A DNA stretch of 64,000 bases, taken from contig DBTV01000031.1 of NCBI GenBank assembly GCA_002307235.1, forward strand, positions 71,936-135,935, given 5' to 3'. A program made the translations under genes and the position numbers. Of the stretch, positions 24,517 through 34,049 are shown one piece after another. The DNA comes from Acidobacteriaceae bacterium UBA1307 (GTDB lineage: Bacteria; Acidobacteriota; Terriglobia; Terriglobales; Acidobacteriaceae). Numbering within the stretch: position 1 is the stretch's first letter; every line of letters starts with the position of its first letter. The notes below the pieces were generated by a model, which was given only the letters and a program-made list of their open reading frames with translations, ran no database searches and was not told the DNA's origin.

Positions 24517-25524
24517 ATGAACTTCGGAATTATCGGTTACGGGTATTGGGGGCCAAATATCGTCCGCAATCTGCTGACGATTGACGGCGCAAAGGTGCTG
24601 GCCATCGCCGACACGAATCCGGCGGCGCGGCACCGTGCGCGGCGGCTCTATCCCGGCATCGAGATTACGGCCGATACCGAAGCCGTGCTGCGCTCGCCGA
24701 AGATCGATGCCATCGCGGTCATCTCGCCGGTCTGGACGCATTACGAACTGGCAAAGGCCGCGCTTGAAAATGGCAAGCACGTCTTCGTCGAAAAACCCTT
24801 CACGAGCCAGAGCGAGCAAGGCAAGGAACTGATTGAGTTGGCCGCGCGCAAAGGGCTCACGATCATGGTGGACCACACCTTTCTGTTCACCGGCGCGGTG
24901 CGCAAGATCATGCAACTGGTCGACGAGGGCACGCTCGGCAAGCTCTACTACTACGACTCAACGCGCATCAACCTGGGGCTGTTTCAGCACGACATCAACG
25001 TGGTTTGGGATCTGGCACCGCACGATCTGTCGATCATGGACTATCTGTTCAAGCAGATGCCCGAGGCCGTCGTCGCCACCGGGCAGAGCCATCTGAATGG
25101 TCATGAAGACATCGCGTTTTTGACACTGTACTTTTCCGATCAGATGATTGCGCACATCAATGTAAACTGGATTTCTCCAGTAAAAATGCGCACGACGCTG
25201 ATCGGCGGCGAAAAACGCATGCTGGTCTGGAACGATCTGGTTCCGGATGAAAAGCTGCGCGTCTACGACCGCGGCGTGGATGTGACGACCAACGATGTGG
25301 AGGAGGTATACAGCCGACTGGTGAGTTACCGGACCGGCGACATGTGGGCTCCGCAGCTTGAACAGGGCGAGGCTTTGCGCAAGGAACTGGCGTACTTTAT
25401 CGAGTGCGCGCAGAACGGACGCCGACCGATCAACGACGGCGAGGCCGGACTGCGCGTGGTGAAGATGCTTGAGGCCGCCAGCCGGTCGCTCGAAAAACGC
25501 GGCGAGATGGTGCCCTGCTGCTAG
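24517..25524 (+). CDS. Gfo/Idh/MocA oxidoreductase, probable nucleotide-sugar 3-dehydrogenase (WlbA/WbpB-like)
   Basis: The 335-residue NAD-dependent oxidoreductase starts at the ATG at 24517 (GGGAG 6 bases upstream). The Rossmann start is FGIIGYGYWGPNIVRNL, the signature lysine lies in VFVEKPFTS, and the C-terminal substrate domain contains DLAPHDLSIMDYLF. In known pathways WlbA/WbpB oxidises C3 of UDP-GlcNAc uronate and hands the keto sugar to an aminotransferase and an N-acetyltransferase. Both of those activities occur as one fused protein 2.6 kb downstream, which supports this role. Its stop codon overlaps the stop of the convergent glycosyltransferase gene by 4 bases. The exact substrate is inferred. 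Confidence 0.85.
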   Translation: MNFGIIGYGYWGPNIVRNLLTIDGAKVLAIADTNPAARHRARRLYPGIEITADTEAVLRSPKIDAIAVISPVWTHYELAKAALENGKHVFVEKPFTSQSEQGKELIELAARKGLTIMVDHTFLFTGAVRKIMQLVDEGTLGKLYYYDSTRINLGLFQHDINVVWDLAPHDLSIMDYLFKQMPEAVVATGQSHLNGHEDIAFLTLYFSDQMIAHINVNWISPVKMRTTLIGGEKRMLVWNDLVPDEKLRVYDRGVDVTTNDVEEVYSRLVSYRTGDMWAPQLEQGEALRKELAYFIECAQNGRRPINDGEAGLRVVKMLEAASRSLEKRGEMVPCC

Positions 25525-26750
25525 CTTGTGAAAATCTCCTCATAGGCAGCGAGCAACTTCTTTTCCTGATGCTCCCAGGCAAGCGTGGTGCGCACGCGCT
25601 CAAGGCCGAAGGCGCCCATGCGCCGGGCAAGCGCCGGCTCGTCAAGGATCGTGAGGATCTTGTCGCCAAAGTCGGCCGTGTCGCACTTGCGCGCGTAGAG
25701 CGCGGCCTGCTGCGCGGAGAAGCGGCCCTCGGTCAGATCGTATTGCACGATGGGTTTGCCGAGCGCCATGTATTCCATGATCTTGATCATGGTGGACTGA
25801 TCGTTCATGGCGTTGGGCCGGTCAGGATTGACGCAGAGATCGGCGGTCGAAAGAATCGTGAGCAGTGTTGGATCATCGACGCGACCGGGAAAGCTCACAT
25901 AGTCGGAAAGGCCCGCTTCCTGCGCGAGACGCACGATGGACTGCTGATCGGGACCGCTGCCGACGATCACGAACTGAATGTCGGTGCGGCCGCGCTGGCG
26001 CACCAGATAGGCAACGGTTTCAAGCAGCAGATCGAGCCCTTCCTGCTGCGCGATGACGCCGACATAGGCCACCATGAAGCGGCGGTTGTTTTTCCAGCGT
26101 GGCTCGGCGGGCTGCACGGTAACGCGCGTGAGATCCGGCCCATTGCGCACGACGAAGACGCGCTCGGGGGCCATGGCACCGCGCGCAATCGCAAGCCTGC
26201 GATAGGACTCATTGGTGGCGATGGAAAAATCGGCGGTGCGGAAGGTGAGTTTTTCAAAGAGCACGAGCAGCTTCCAGAACAGGCCGCGGCGGTTGAACTT
26301 GCCCTCGTACAGTTCAGGGCTGATGTCGTGATGGTCAAAGACGAAACGCTTGCCGAAGAGCTTGTAGAACAGGCCCAGAGGAAAAAGAAGATCGGGAGGA
26401 TTGCAGGCTTCGAGCACATCAAAGCCGCGCGTGAAAAAGACCTTGAGGCTGAGCAGAAACTCCCAGAACAGCGCGGAGCCGTACTCGACGAGGTAGGCCT
26501 TTGCGCCGCGCGCTTCCAGCGGCATGGGGTGGCGATAGATATGAACGCCCGCGAGAAATTCATAACTGGCCTCGGCGTTTTTTCCTTTGGGACAGATGAC
26601 CGAGACCTGATAGCCGTGGCGCACCAGCGCGGTGGCCTCGGCCCAGACGCGGCGATCAAAGGGCACGGGCAGGTTCTCGACAATGATCAACACGCGGCGC
26701 GGCTTGACGAAGTTTTTTTCGGCGGCAGAGATGGATTCGTTCTCACTCAT
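25521..26750 (-). CDS. Glycosyltransferase family 4
   Basis: The 409-residue GT-B enzyme is likely to add a sugar to the lipid-linked repeat unit at the cytoplasmic membrane face. The N-terminal acceptor domain starts with VLIIVENLPVPFDRRVWAEA, typical of the GT4 WcaL/Fuc-like branch. The C-terminal nucleotide-sugar domain has FMVAYVGVIAQQEGLDLLLE, FVIVGSGPDQ, VSFPGRVDD and the EX7E-like segment around NDQSTMIKIMEYMALGKPIV. It is transcribed opposite to most of the island, together with the dehydrogenase gene 13 bases upstream of it. Donor and linkage are unknown. Confidence 0.88.
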   Translation of the reverse strand: MSENESISAAEKNFVKPRRVLIIVENLPVPFDRRVWAEATALVRHGYQVSVICPKGKNAEASYEFLAGVHIYRHPMPLEARGAKAYLVEYGSALFWEFLLSLKVFFTRGFDVLEACNPPDLLFPLGLFYKLFGKRFVFDHHDISPELYEGKFNRRGLFWKLLVLFEKLTFRTADFSIATNESYRRLAIARGAMAPERVFVVRNGPDLTRVTVQPAEPRWKNNRRFMVAYVGVIAQQEGLDLLLETVAYLVRQRGRTDIQFVIVGSGPDQQSIVRLAQEAGLSDYVSFPGRVDDPTLLTILSTADLCVNPDRPNAMNDQSTMIKIMEYMALGKPIVQYDLTEGRFSAQQAALYARKCDTADFGDKILTILDEPALARRMGAFGLERVRTTLAWEHQEKKLLAAYEEIFTS

Positions 26751-26763
26751 GATGGTGTGCGAT

Positions 26764-28026
26764 TCAGTCGAGAGTATTCACGTTCACGATGCGCTGGCCT
26801 GCGGGAAAGGCGAACTCCGCGGCCCAGCCACGCGTGTCGATCACCAGATCAAAGGGACCGGCCTCGGCCTGCGCGCGTGTGATGAGCAACTGCGTGAGCT
26901 TGGGCAGATTCGAGTAGGCGTAGCCGAGGTTCTGGCCGAGCAGTTTGGCGGGAACCACGTGCGGATCGTAGATGGAAAGATCGTAACCGGCATGAAGCAG
27001 CTTGCGCGCAAGGTCAACGTTGGGGCTTTCACGCAGGTCATCGGTCGAGGATTTGAAGGCGATGCCCAACAGCAGAACGCGACTGGCAGCCGGCAGATCG
27101 CGCACGCAGGACTCGAAGAGGAAGTGTTTATGCGCGTCGTTCGAGCGCAACAGGGAATCGATCAGATACGTGGAAACGCCGATGTCGCTGGCCATCGCTT
27201 GCAGTGCGCGCACATCCTTCGGGAGGCAGGAACCACCGAAGGCACCTCCGGGACGCAAATAGCAGGGAGAAATGTTTAGGATGTGGTCAGCCACAAAAAT
27301 CTCATGCACGGTTTGCGCAGGAATCTCCAGCTGGCGGCAGATGCGGCCGATCTCGTTGGCGAAGGCGATCTTCACCGCGTGAAAGGAATTGTCGACAAAC
27401 TTTGTCAACTCGGCGGCACGATAGCCGGTATAAAAACGAGGCGCGTCGAGCTGCGCATTCAACGCATCCAGTCGCGCGCAAGGGCCACCATCGCGCGTTC
27501 CAGTCACAATCTTCGGCGGATGAAAGTAATCATGAATAGCAACCGTTTCACGCAAGAACTCGGGGCAATAGACCAATTCAACGCGGTCCACGGCGTCGCC
27601 GAGAAACTGAGCGAAGGTGGGCGCGATCAACTCTTCCATGCTGCCCGGCCGCATCGTGGAGCGATAGACCACCGTCAGCGGCTCGGCGCGATGCGCATCC
27701 ACCTGCGCGGCAATCTGGCGCGAAGCATCGGCAATGAAGGTCATGTTATGCGCGCCGTCAGGCTGGCTCGGCGTGCCGACACAGACAAAGGCAATCGCAC
27801 ATTCGCTCAGGCAGGCTGCATCGGCGGTGGCACGCAGACGCCCCTGAGCGACAGCGGCGGCAATCAACTCTGGCACGCCCGGCTCGGCAATCGTCGAGTG
27901 ACCTGCATTGATGGCGGCAACCTTTTCCGCGTTGACATCCACGCCAACGACATCATGGCCCTCGCGGGTCAGGCAAGCAGCGGCCGTCAGGCCAACATAA
28001 CCGAGTCCGAAGATGGCAACCTTCAT
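26764..28026 (-). CDS. Nucleotide-sugar 6-dehydrogenase, AlgD/UDP-glucose dehydrogenase family
   Basis: The 420-residue enzyme performs the two-step NAD-dependent oxidation of a nucleotide sugar to its uronate. Seen are the Rossmann motif IFGLGYVGLTAAACL, CVGTPSQPDG, the catalytic region PEFLRE, the active cysteine in AFGGSCLPKDVRAL, and the C-terminal GIAFKSSTDDLRESP. The overall pattern is closest to GDP-mannose 6-dehydrogenase (AlgD). UDP-glucose or UDP-GlcNAc cannot be excluded, and UDP-GlcNAc would fit the WlbA-like and fused acetyltransferase-aminotransferase genes. It forms a two-gene minus-strand unit with the GT4 gene and is divergent from the fusion gene with about 128 bases between starts. 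Confidence 0.9.
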   Translation of the reverse strand: MKVAIFGLGYVGLTAAACLTREGHDVVGVDVNAEKVAAINAGHSTIAEPGVPELIAAAVAQGRLRATADAACLSECAIAFVCVGTPSQPDGAHNMTFIADASRQIAAQVDAHRAEPLTVVYRSTMRPGSMEELIAPTFAQFLGDAVDRVELVYCPEFLRETVAIHDYFHPPKIVTGTRDGGPCARLDALNAQLDAPRFYTGYRAAELTKFVDNSFHAVKIAFANEIGRICRQLEIPAQTVHEIFVADHILNISPCYLRPGGAFGGSCLPKDVRALQAMASDIGVSTYLIDSLLRSNDAHKHFLFESCVRDLPAASRVLLLGIAFKSSTDDLRESPNVDLARKLLHAGYDLSIYDPHVVPAKLLGQNLGYAYSNLPKLTQLLITRAQAEAGPFDLVIDTRGWAAEFAFPAGQRIVNVNTLD

Positions 28027-28154
28027 GCACCCTTTCAGGCATCGCTAAAAATCATGAGCGCGAATAACATCGCAAGCATACCACGCTCGCAGGTAAAATC
28101 CAGCGTTTCGGCAAACGCGCGATGAGTAACTTTTTAAGGAGTCGAGAGGTCTTG

Positions 28155-29837
28155 ATGAGTCATACAACAAACCAATGGAACAGCATCGCCGACGATGTTG
28201 TACTGGGCAACGATGTCAGGCTTTCTAAATTTATCAACTTATACGGCTGCCGCATTGGCGATGAGAGCCGCATCGGTGCCTGCGTCGAAATCCAGAAGGG
28301 TGCAAGCATCGGCCGTCGCTGCAAGATCTCAAGCCACAGTTTCGTCTGCGAAGGCGTCACCATTGAGGATGACGTTTTTGTGGGTCATGGCGTCATGTTC
28401 ATCAATGATCGCCATCCGCGCGCAACCGCGGCCAACGGCGCTCCGCAGACCGAAGCCGACTGGACGCTTGAGCACACGCTCGTGCGCAAGGGCGCGTCCA
28501 TCGGCACCGGGGCCGTCATCATGAGCAACCTCACCATCGGCGAAGGCGCGCTGGTGGGCGCAGGCAGCGTGGTGACGCATAGCGTGCCAGCGGGCGCAAC
28601 GGTGGTCGGCAACCCCGCGCGCATTCTTCCCGCCAAGCCACAGCCGCAGGACAACGCGATTCCCTTCCTCGACCTCATTACGCCGCACAAGGAATTGGAA
28701 GAAGAACTCGTGGCCAGGTTTCGCGAGACTCTGACGACCGCGCACTTTGTCGGCGGAGCTGCCGTCGAAGATTTCGAACAGTCCTTTGCCGCCTTCTGCC
28801 ACACGAAATACGCCATCGCCGTCAACAGCGGGACCGACGCGCTGCGACTGGCGATTCTGGCCAGTGGCAGCGCGCCGGGCGAGGTCATCGTCACCACGCC
28901 GCACACCTTCATCGCGACCACCGAGGCGATCACGCAAGCCGGCATGATCGTCGAGTTTGTCGATATCGACGAGAAAAGTTACACCCTTTCTCCGGTTGCA
29001 CTGCAACGGTATTTCGAAACGGAGTGCGAGCAAGACGCCACCGGACATCTGGTAAGCAAGCGCAGCCGAAAGAGAATCGGCGCAATTCTCCCCGTGCATC
29101 TCTACGGCCAGATGGCCGCGATGGATGCACTCATGGCCCTCGCCGAGCGCTACGATCTGCGCGTGATCGAAGATGCATGCCAGGCGCATGGCGCCGAATA
29201 TTACTCGGAGAAAAGTCAACGCTGGCAACGCGCCGGATCGGTGGGGCTGGCCGCGGGCTTCAGCTTTTATCCGGGGAAAAATCTTGGTGCCTGCGGTGAG
29301 GCTGGCGCAATCACCACCAACGATGCAGCGCTGGCACAAAAGGCGCGACAGCTTCGCGATCACGGACAGGCGAAGAAGTATTATCACGACAGCGAAGGCT
29401 ACAACGGCCGCATGGATGCGATTCAAGCGGCGTTTCTGCATGCCAAGCTGCCGCACCTGGAGCAATGGAATGCACAGCGACGCGCCCATGCCGAGCAATA
29501 CAACCAGTTGCTCGCAGACAAGGCACAGATCATCACGCCCAGCGAATCCGAGCATGCCCGCGCCGTCTACCATCTTTACGTGGTGCGCACGCAGCAGCGC
29601 GATGCGCTCATCGAATTTCTGAAGAAAGAAAAGATCGGCACCGGCATTCATTACCCAATTCCGCTTCATCTGCAAAAAGCCTACGCCACGCTTGGTTACA
29701 CGAAGGGCGATTTCCCCATCACCGAGCGCGTCGCCTCAGAGATCATCTCCCTGCCCCTGTTTCCGCAACTGCGCAACGAACAGTTGGAGCGCGTCGTACA
29801 GGCCATCGAAGCCTTTCTTTCGCAAAAAGTGAAGTAG
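28155..29837 (+). CDS. Fused N-acyltransferase (WlbB/WbpD-like) and PLP aminotransferase (DegT/WlbC/WbpE-like)
   Basis: The 560-residue protein joins two enzymes usually encoded separately. Residues 1-165 are a left-handed beta-helix acyltransferase with hexapeptide repeats and the WlbB-type segment TIEDDVFVGHGVMF...HPRA. Residues 170-560 are a DegT/DnrJ/EryC1 sugar aminotransferase: PFLDLITPHKELEEE, AVNSGTDALRLA, PVHLYGQMA, VIEDACQAHGAEY and the PLP lysine in SFYPGKNLGACGEAG near residue 375. In UDP-2,3-diacetamido uronate synthesis the aminotransferase acts first and the acyltransferase next, so fusion would channel the amino sugar. The start at 28155 has GAGAGG 5 bases upstream; an ATG at 28122 lacks one. 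Confidence 0.9.
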   Translation: MSHTTNQWNSIADDVVLGNDVRLSKFINLYGCRIGDESRIGACVEIQKGASIGRRCKISSHSFVCEGVTIEDDVFVGHGVMFINDRHPRATAANGAPQTEADWTLEHTLVRKGASIGTGAVIMSNLTIGEGALVGAGSVVTHSVPAGATVVGNPARILPAKPQPQDNAIPFLDLITPHKELEEELVARFRETLTTAHFVGGAAVEDFEQSFAAFCHTKYAIAVNSGTDALRLAILASGSAPGEVIVTTPHTFIATTEAITQAGMIVEFVDIDEKSYTLSPVALQRYFETECEQDATGHLVSKRSRKRIGAILPVHLYGQMAAMDALMALAERYDLRVIEDACQAHGAEYYSEKSQRWQRAGSVGLAAGFSFYPGKNLGACGEAGAITTNDAALAQKARQLRDHGQAKKYYHDSEGYNGRMDAIQAAFLHAKLPHLEQWNAQRRAHAEQYNQLLADKAQIITPSESEHARAVYHLYVVRTQQRDALIEFLKKEKIGTGIHYPIPLHLQKAYATLGYTKGDFPITERVASEIISLPLFPQLRNEQLERVVQAIEAFLSQKVK

Positions 29838-29845
29838 AGGAACAC

Positions 29846-30760
29846 ATGTCCGAATTGCTTCCTTATGTCGTGATTACCCCAGCGCGCAACGAGGCCGAGC
29901 GTATCGAGCAAACAATGTACGCCATGCTACGACAGAGACATCTTCCACTTCTGTGGCTCATCGTCAGCGATGGATCGACCGATGGCACCGACGAAATTGT
30001 GCGTCGTCACGCAGCCCAAACACCATGGATTCGATGGATGCGCATGCCTGAACGAGCCGAACGACATTTCGCGGGAAAGGCGCAGGCATTCAACACTGCG
30101 CTGGCATCGATGCGCACGATGGACTTTGCGGCGGTTGCCTGCATGGATGCCGACGTCACTTTTGAGCCAGATTATTTCGCGTTCTTGCTCGAAAAGCTCG
30201 CAAGCGATGAAAAGTTCGGCATCATCGGAACCCCCTATTGCGAAACCTCGGGTGAGATCTACGATTACCGCTACGTGAGTCTCGACGAGGTTTCTGGCAT
30301 CTGCCAGCTTTTTCGGCGAACATGCGTGGAAGAGATCGGTGGCTATATGCTTTCAAAGGGCGGCAACATCGACACCATTGCCTGCCTGAGCGCGCGCATG
30401 AAAGGCTGGAAGACACGCACATTCCCGGAGATGACCTGCACGCATCTGCGCACGACAGGGACCGCGCAACATGGCCTGCTGCGGGCGCGCTTCAACGAAG
30501 GCAAGCGTGACTATCTGATCGGCAACCATCCGCTCTGGCAACTGTTCCGCATGCTTTATCAGATGCGGCTGCGACCGTTTCTGCTGCGCGGCACAGCCAT
30601 CGGAGCGGGTTTCGCGTGGTCCGCACTGCGCGCCGTCGAGCGCCCCGTCCCCATCGACCTCATCGCATTCCGTCGCAAAGAGCAGATGCAACGACTCCGC
30701 AAAATCTTCGGGCGCGGTTTACAGCCAGCCAACAGCATGCACGAGGCACGCACGCGATGA
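29846..30760 (+). CDS. Glycosyltransferase family 2
   Basis: The 304-residue GT-A enzyme starts at the ATG at 29846 with AGAGG upstream. PYVVITPARNEAERIEQT is the N-terminal nucleotide-binding strand, VSDGSTDGT the second, and CMDADVTFEPDYF the DxD metal site. A C-terminal segment (about 240-275) is hydrophobic and basic and probably docks on the membrane. It lies 8 bases after the fusion gene and overlaps the next glycosyltransferase by 4 bases, so the three are co-translated. Sugar specificity cannot be predicted. Confidence 0.88.
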   Translation: MSELLPYVVITPARNEAERIEQTMYAMLRQRHLPLLWLIVSDGSTDGTDEIVRRHAAQTPWIRWMRMPERAERHFAGKAQAFNTALASMRTMDFAAVACMDADVTFEPDYFAFLLEKLASDEKFGIIGTPYCETSGEIYDYRYVSLDEVSGICQLFRRTCVEEIGGYMLSKGGNIDTIACLSARMKGWKTRTFPEMTCTHLRTTGTAQHGLLRARFNEGKRDYLIGNHPLWQLFRMLYQMRLRPFLLRGTAIGAGFAWSALRAVERPVPIDLIAFRRKEQMQRLRKIFGRGLQPANSMHEARTR

Positions 30761-31662
30761 CAGAAGGCAAGCTCCACATTTGTGTTTGTATCTGCACCTA
30801 CAAACGCCCCGCGTTTCTGGCGCGACTTCTGCGCACGCTGGCGCAGCAGAAGACATCGGATCGATTCAGAATCTCTGTTCGTGTTGCCGATAACGATGCT
30901 GCCCGCTCTGCCGAGGCCGTAATCGAGGATGCTCGTAAGAATCCATCGTTGCCCATCGATTACCTCGTTGAACCACGCACCGGCATAGCCTTTGCACGCA
31001 ATGCCGTTCTGCACCAAATCGAAGCCGATTACATCGCCATGATCGACGATGATGAATTCCCGCAGGAGGACTGGCTCATGCGCCTGCTGGAAGACTGCGA
31101 GCAATGTGCGGTCGATGGCGTACTCGGCCCCGTGCTGCGCCACTATGAAGCAGATCCGCCTGCGTGGCTATTGAAGAGCCACATTCTCGAGCGCAAGACT
31201 CATGCCACCGGCACACCCATCGCATGGACTGAAGCACGTACCGGCAATGTGCTTCTGCATCGTCGCGTGCTGGCAGGTTCGGCTCAACCGTTTCGCACCG
31301 ATCTGAAGTCGAGTTCGGATAATGATTTCTTTTATCGCAAGATCAAAGAAGGATTTCATTTCACCTGGTCGCAGGAGGCAATCGTCTTCGAAACTTATCC
31401 TGCACAGCGCTGGCAGCGTCGCTTCTTTTTGCGGCGCGCACTGCTGAATGGCGCCATGAGCACGCGACTGCCGCTGTTCCACATGCGCGATGCATTGAAG
31501 TCGCTCATCGCAATTCTTCTGTATACCGTGCTGCTTCCCATCGTTGCATTTGCAGGTCAGCACAAGGCCATGGATCTTCTTTTCAAACTTTGCTTTCATC
31601 TTGGCCGCGTGCTCGCGCTGCTTCACATTCAGGTGAATCGGGGAGCCTATCTTGAGAGCTGA
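30757..31662 (+). CDS. Glycosyltransferase family 2
   Basis: The 301-residue enzyme begins inside the stop of the preceding glycosyltransferase (ATGA). It has the GT2 opening ICVCICTYKRPAFLARLLRTL in two parts, VRVADNDAARSAEA, the acceptor-side EPRTGIAFARNAVL and the metal site AMIDDDEFPQEDWL. A hydrophobic C-terminal region (about 245-285) suggests membrane association. EPRxGIxxARN is shared by GT2 enzymes of capsule and LPS clusters. It follows the operon logic of one enzyme per sugar in the repeat unit. Confidence 0.87.
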   Translation: MTEGKLHICVCICTYKRPAFLARLLRTLAQQKTSDRFRISVRVADNDAARSAEAVIEDARKNPSLPIDYLVEPRTGIAFARNAVLHQIEADYIAMIDDDEFPQEDWLMRLLEDCEQCAVDGVLGPVLRHYEADPPAWLLKSHILERKTHATGTPIAWTEARTGNVLLHRRVLAGSAQPFRTDLKSSSDNDFFYRKIKEGFHFTWSQEAIVFETYPAQRWQRRFFLRRALLNGAMSTRLPLFHMRDALKSLIAILLYTVLLPIVAFAGQHKAMDLLFKLCFHLGRVLALLHIQVNRGAYLES

Positions 31663-31734
31663 CGATCTGCGATTTGACTACAGCAGGCAAGCACAAACGC
31701 GCTACGGAAGATTGCCGAAACGGGTACACGAACC

Positions 31735-33102
31735 ATGATTCAAGCAGTGGCACTTTTAGCAGGCATGGCCTTCATCGCCGCGCTGTACTGGGCCGAACGC
31801 GATGGCCGCGGCGGCGTTTCTCATGCGCTCTGGATTCCATGGATCTGGATTCTGACGCTGTGCTCGCGCTCGCCCATGGCATGGTTTGACACGGCCCCGA
31901 GCGGCAGCACCACGGCGCGCTACACGGAGGGCAATCTGCTCGAAACCGTGCTCTACGCCGGACTGATTCTCGCCGCGCTGCTCGTGCTGAACTTTCGCGC
32001 ACAAAAGCTGAAGTCCCTTCTGCGCGCCAATGGGCCGCTGCTTCTGTTTTGTTTTTTCTGCGCTCTCAGTCTTCTTTGGACGGAAGATCCACTGCTGGCA
32101 CTCAAGCGCTGGATCAAGGGCATGGGCACGCTCTCGATGATTCTCATTTTGCTCACCGAAGAAGCACCGTTGCAGGCAATCAAGCGCCTGCTTGCGGGCA
32201 CGGCAACACTGCTTTTGCCGCTGTCCGCGGTGCTGATTCTCTTCTTTCCCGGCATCGGCACCAGATACGACAGCATCATGCACATAACGTATTACATCGG
32301 CGTCACCACGCAGAAAAACGAACTCGGCATGTGCTGTCTGTTTTGCGGCATCGGCGCATTCTGGGCCTTGCAGTGCGCCTATGCGGATCGCACGACGCCG
32401 CACCGGGAGCGACAACGCGCCGCCTACGCCATTCTGATTGTGCTCGCCTTCGTGCTCATCAAGGTCTGCGATTCGATGACCTCTTTTTCCGCGCTCACGC
32501 TGGCTTGCGCGGTGCTCTTTCTTCTTCCGCGCCTGCATCATCGCAGCGGCGCGCACTGGCTGGTCTGCGGCGTGATCGCACTGGCCGCCTTTGCCTCGCT
32601 ACTCGACTCGTCGGGATGGCTTTTGCAACTGCTGGGCCGCAATGCCTCGCTCACCGGCAGAACCGACATCTGGCGCGCGGTTCTTCTGCTGCACACCAAT
32701 CCCCTGCTCGGCACCGGATTTGAGAGCTTCTGGACCGATGAACGCATCGAGCGAGTCTGGGAGATCATCGGCTATAAAGGCATCGCCGAAGCACACAACG
32801 GCTACCTTGAAACCTACATCAATCTTGGCTGGGCGGGCGTGGCCATGCTTGCCATGCTGATCGTGAGTGGATATCGCAACGCCATGCGCAGCCTTGGAGA
32901 GAACGCCTCCTTGGGAAGATTAAAGCTCGCGCTCTTTGCCTCAAGCCTGATCTTCAACCTGAGCGAATCAGGGTTTCGCATGATGTCGGCGGTCTGGGTC
33001 GCCTTTCTGCTGGCATCCGTGCAGAGTCTTCCCATGAGTGCGACCGACGGCACACACGCCGCCACTCCGCCGACAGACGAAGCGATGCGCGTTTTGTACT
33101 GA
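31735..33102 (+). CDS. O-antigen ligase / polymerase family membrane protein
   Basis: The 455-residue protein has about eleven hydrophobic segments spread over its length and one larger soluble loop. The Wzy_C/WaaL signature is present in the loop and following helix: LTGRTDIWRAVL, NPLLGTGFESFW and EAHNGYLETYINLGWAGV. Such proteins join undecaprenyl-linked glycans, either polymerising repeat units (Wzy) or transferring glycan to an acceptor (WaaL). In an exopolysaccharide island with a Wza-like exporter the polymerase role is more likely. A 72-base gap separates it from the upstream glycosyltransferase gene. Confidence 0.85.
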   Translation: MIQAVALLAGMAFIAALYWAERDGRGGVSHALWIPWIWILTLCSRSPMAWFDTAPSGSTTARYTEGNLLETVLYAGLILAALLVLNFRAQKLKSLLRANGPLLLFCFFCALSLLWTEDPLLALKRWIKGMGTLSMILILLTEEAPLQAIKRLLAGTATLLLPLSAVLILFFPGIGTRYDSIMHITYYIGVTTQKNELGMCCLFCGIGAFWALQCAYADRTTPHRERQRAAYAILIVLAFVLIKVCDSMTSFSALTLACAVLFLLPRLHHRSGAHWLVCGVIALAAFASLLDSSGWLLQLLGRNASLTGRTDIWRAVLLLHTNPLLGTGFESFWTDERIERVWEIIGYKGIAEAHNGYLETYINLGWAGVAMLAMLIVSGYRNAMRSLGENASLGRLKLALFASSLIFNLSESGFRMMSAVWVAFLLASVQSLPMSATDGTHAATPPTDEAMRVLY

Positions 33103-33194
33103 CACCCGCAGAGGCCATGGAGCAAAGCAAGCAGGTAACACAGCGACAAGCGAGCGACTCTTGCCGCAAAGAAAAAGCGAGGTTGATCGAAGGA

Positions 33195-33965
33195 ATGAAC
33201 ATTGTAATCAATTGCGACGATCTTGGCATTCGTTCCGATGTCAACGCCAGCATCTTTCGCCAGATGGAAAAGGGCCTCGTGCGCTCGGCTACCGTCATGA
33301 TGAATGGTGCGGCAGTGGAAGAGGCCATCCGCGAGGCACAGAATTTCCCCCACTGCTCCTTCGGCGTACACCTGAACATCACGCAGTTTGCAACGCTCTC
33401 AAACCATCCAGGACTCGCGCCGCTGCTCGATGCGCAGGGTGAGTTCAATGGCCGGCAAACGGGCCGCCCTTACCGCATCCCGCTCACCAAAGCGATTCGC
33501 GCAGGCGTCTTCGCCGAGTGGAGCGCGCAGATCGAACGCGCCCGTGCGCTCGGGCTGCGCATCAGCCATATCGACTCACATCACCACACGCACACGCGCT
33601 GGGAGCTGCTCGGCGAACTCACGGCTCTTTGCAGCCGCTACGGCATCACGCGCGTCCGTACCCGCGTCAATGTGGGGCGCAGCTTCACCTTTCACCTTCT
33701 CAACCGCGCCTGGAACCGACGTCTGCGTGCGATCCCCGGCATCACCACGACCGCTGGCTTTGCGGCTTTTACCACCTTCCACCAGCGACTCGTTTCTGGA
33801 CAGTCAATCCCTGAGACGATGGAGGTCATGTGCCACCCCGGGCACGACCGTTATCGCGCGGAAAACATCTTACTCGATAGTAACTGGGAAGATAGATTAC
33901 CAGTGGGCACCACCATGGTGAGTTATCGCGAAATAGGAATGCCAGAGGCCATTTTGCCCAGTTAG
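33195..33965 (+). CDS. ChbG/HpnK (YdjC) family carbohydrate deacetylase
   Basis: The protein of about 256 residues is a metal-dependent deacetylase-fold enzyme. Visible are MNIVINCDDLGIRSDVN with the catalytic DD, SFGVHLNIT, the metal ligands in SHIDSHHHTH and the late EVMCHPGHD. Family members remove N-acetyl groups from chitooligosaccharides or hopanoid-linked GlcNAc. Here it may deacetylate an amino sugar of the exopolysaccharide precursor. The start at 33195 gives the family N-terminus; an in-frame ATG at 33117 would add 26 residues without similarity, and neither start has a well-spaced ribosome site. Confidence 0.85.
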   Translation: MNIVINCDDLGIRSDVNASIFRQMEKGLVRSATVMMNGAAVEEAIREAQNFPHCSFGVHLNITQFATLSNHPGLAPLLDAQGEFNGRQTGRPYRIPLTKAIRAGVFAEWSAQIERARALGLRISHIDSHHHTHTRWELLGELTALCSRYGITRVRTRVNVGRSFTFHLLNRAWNRRLRAIPGITTTAGFAAFTTFHQRLVSGQSIPETMEVMCHPGHDRYRAENILLDSNWEDRLPVGTTMVSYREIGMPEAILPS

Positions 33966-34049
33966 AAGAATGATCCTCCCACAAAGTTGGATGGCTCTCC
34001 TATACATAGGGAATACACTAGCAATATCGTTCATGGAGTGATGCACACG

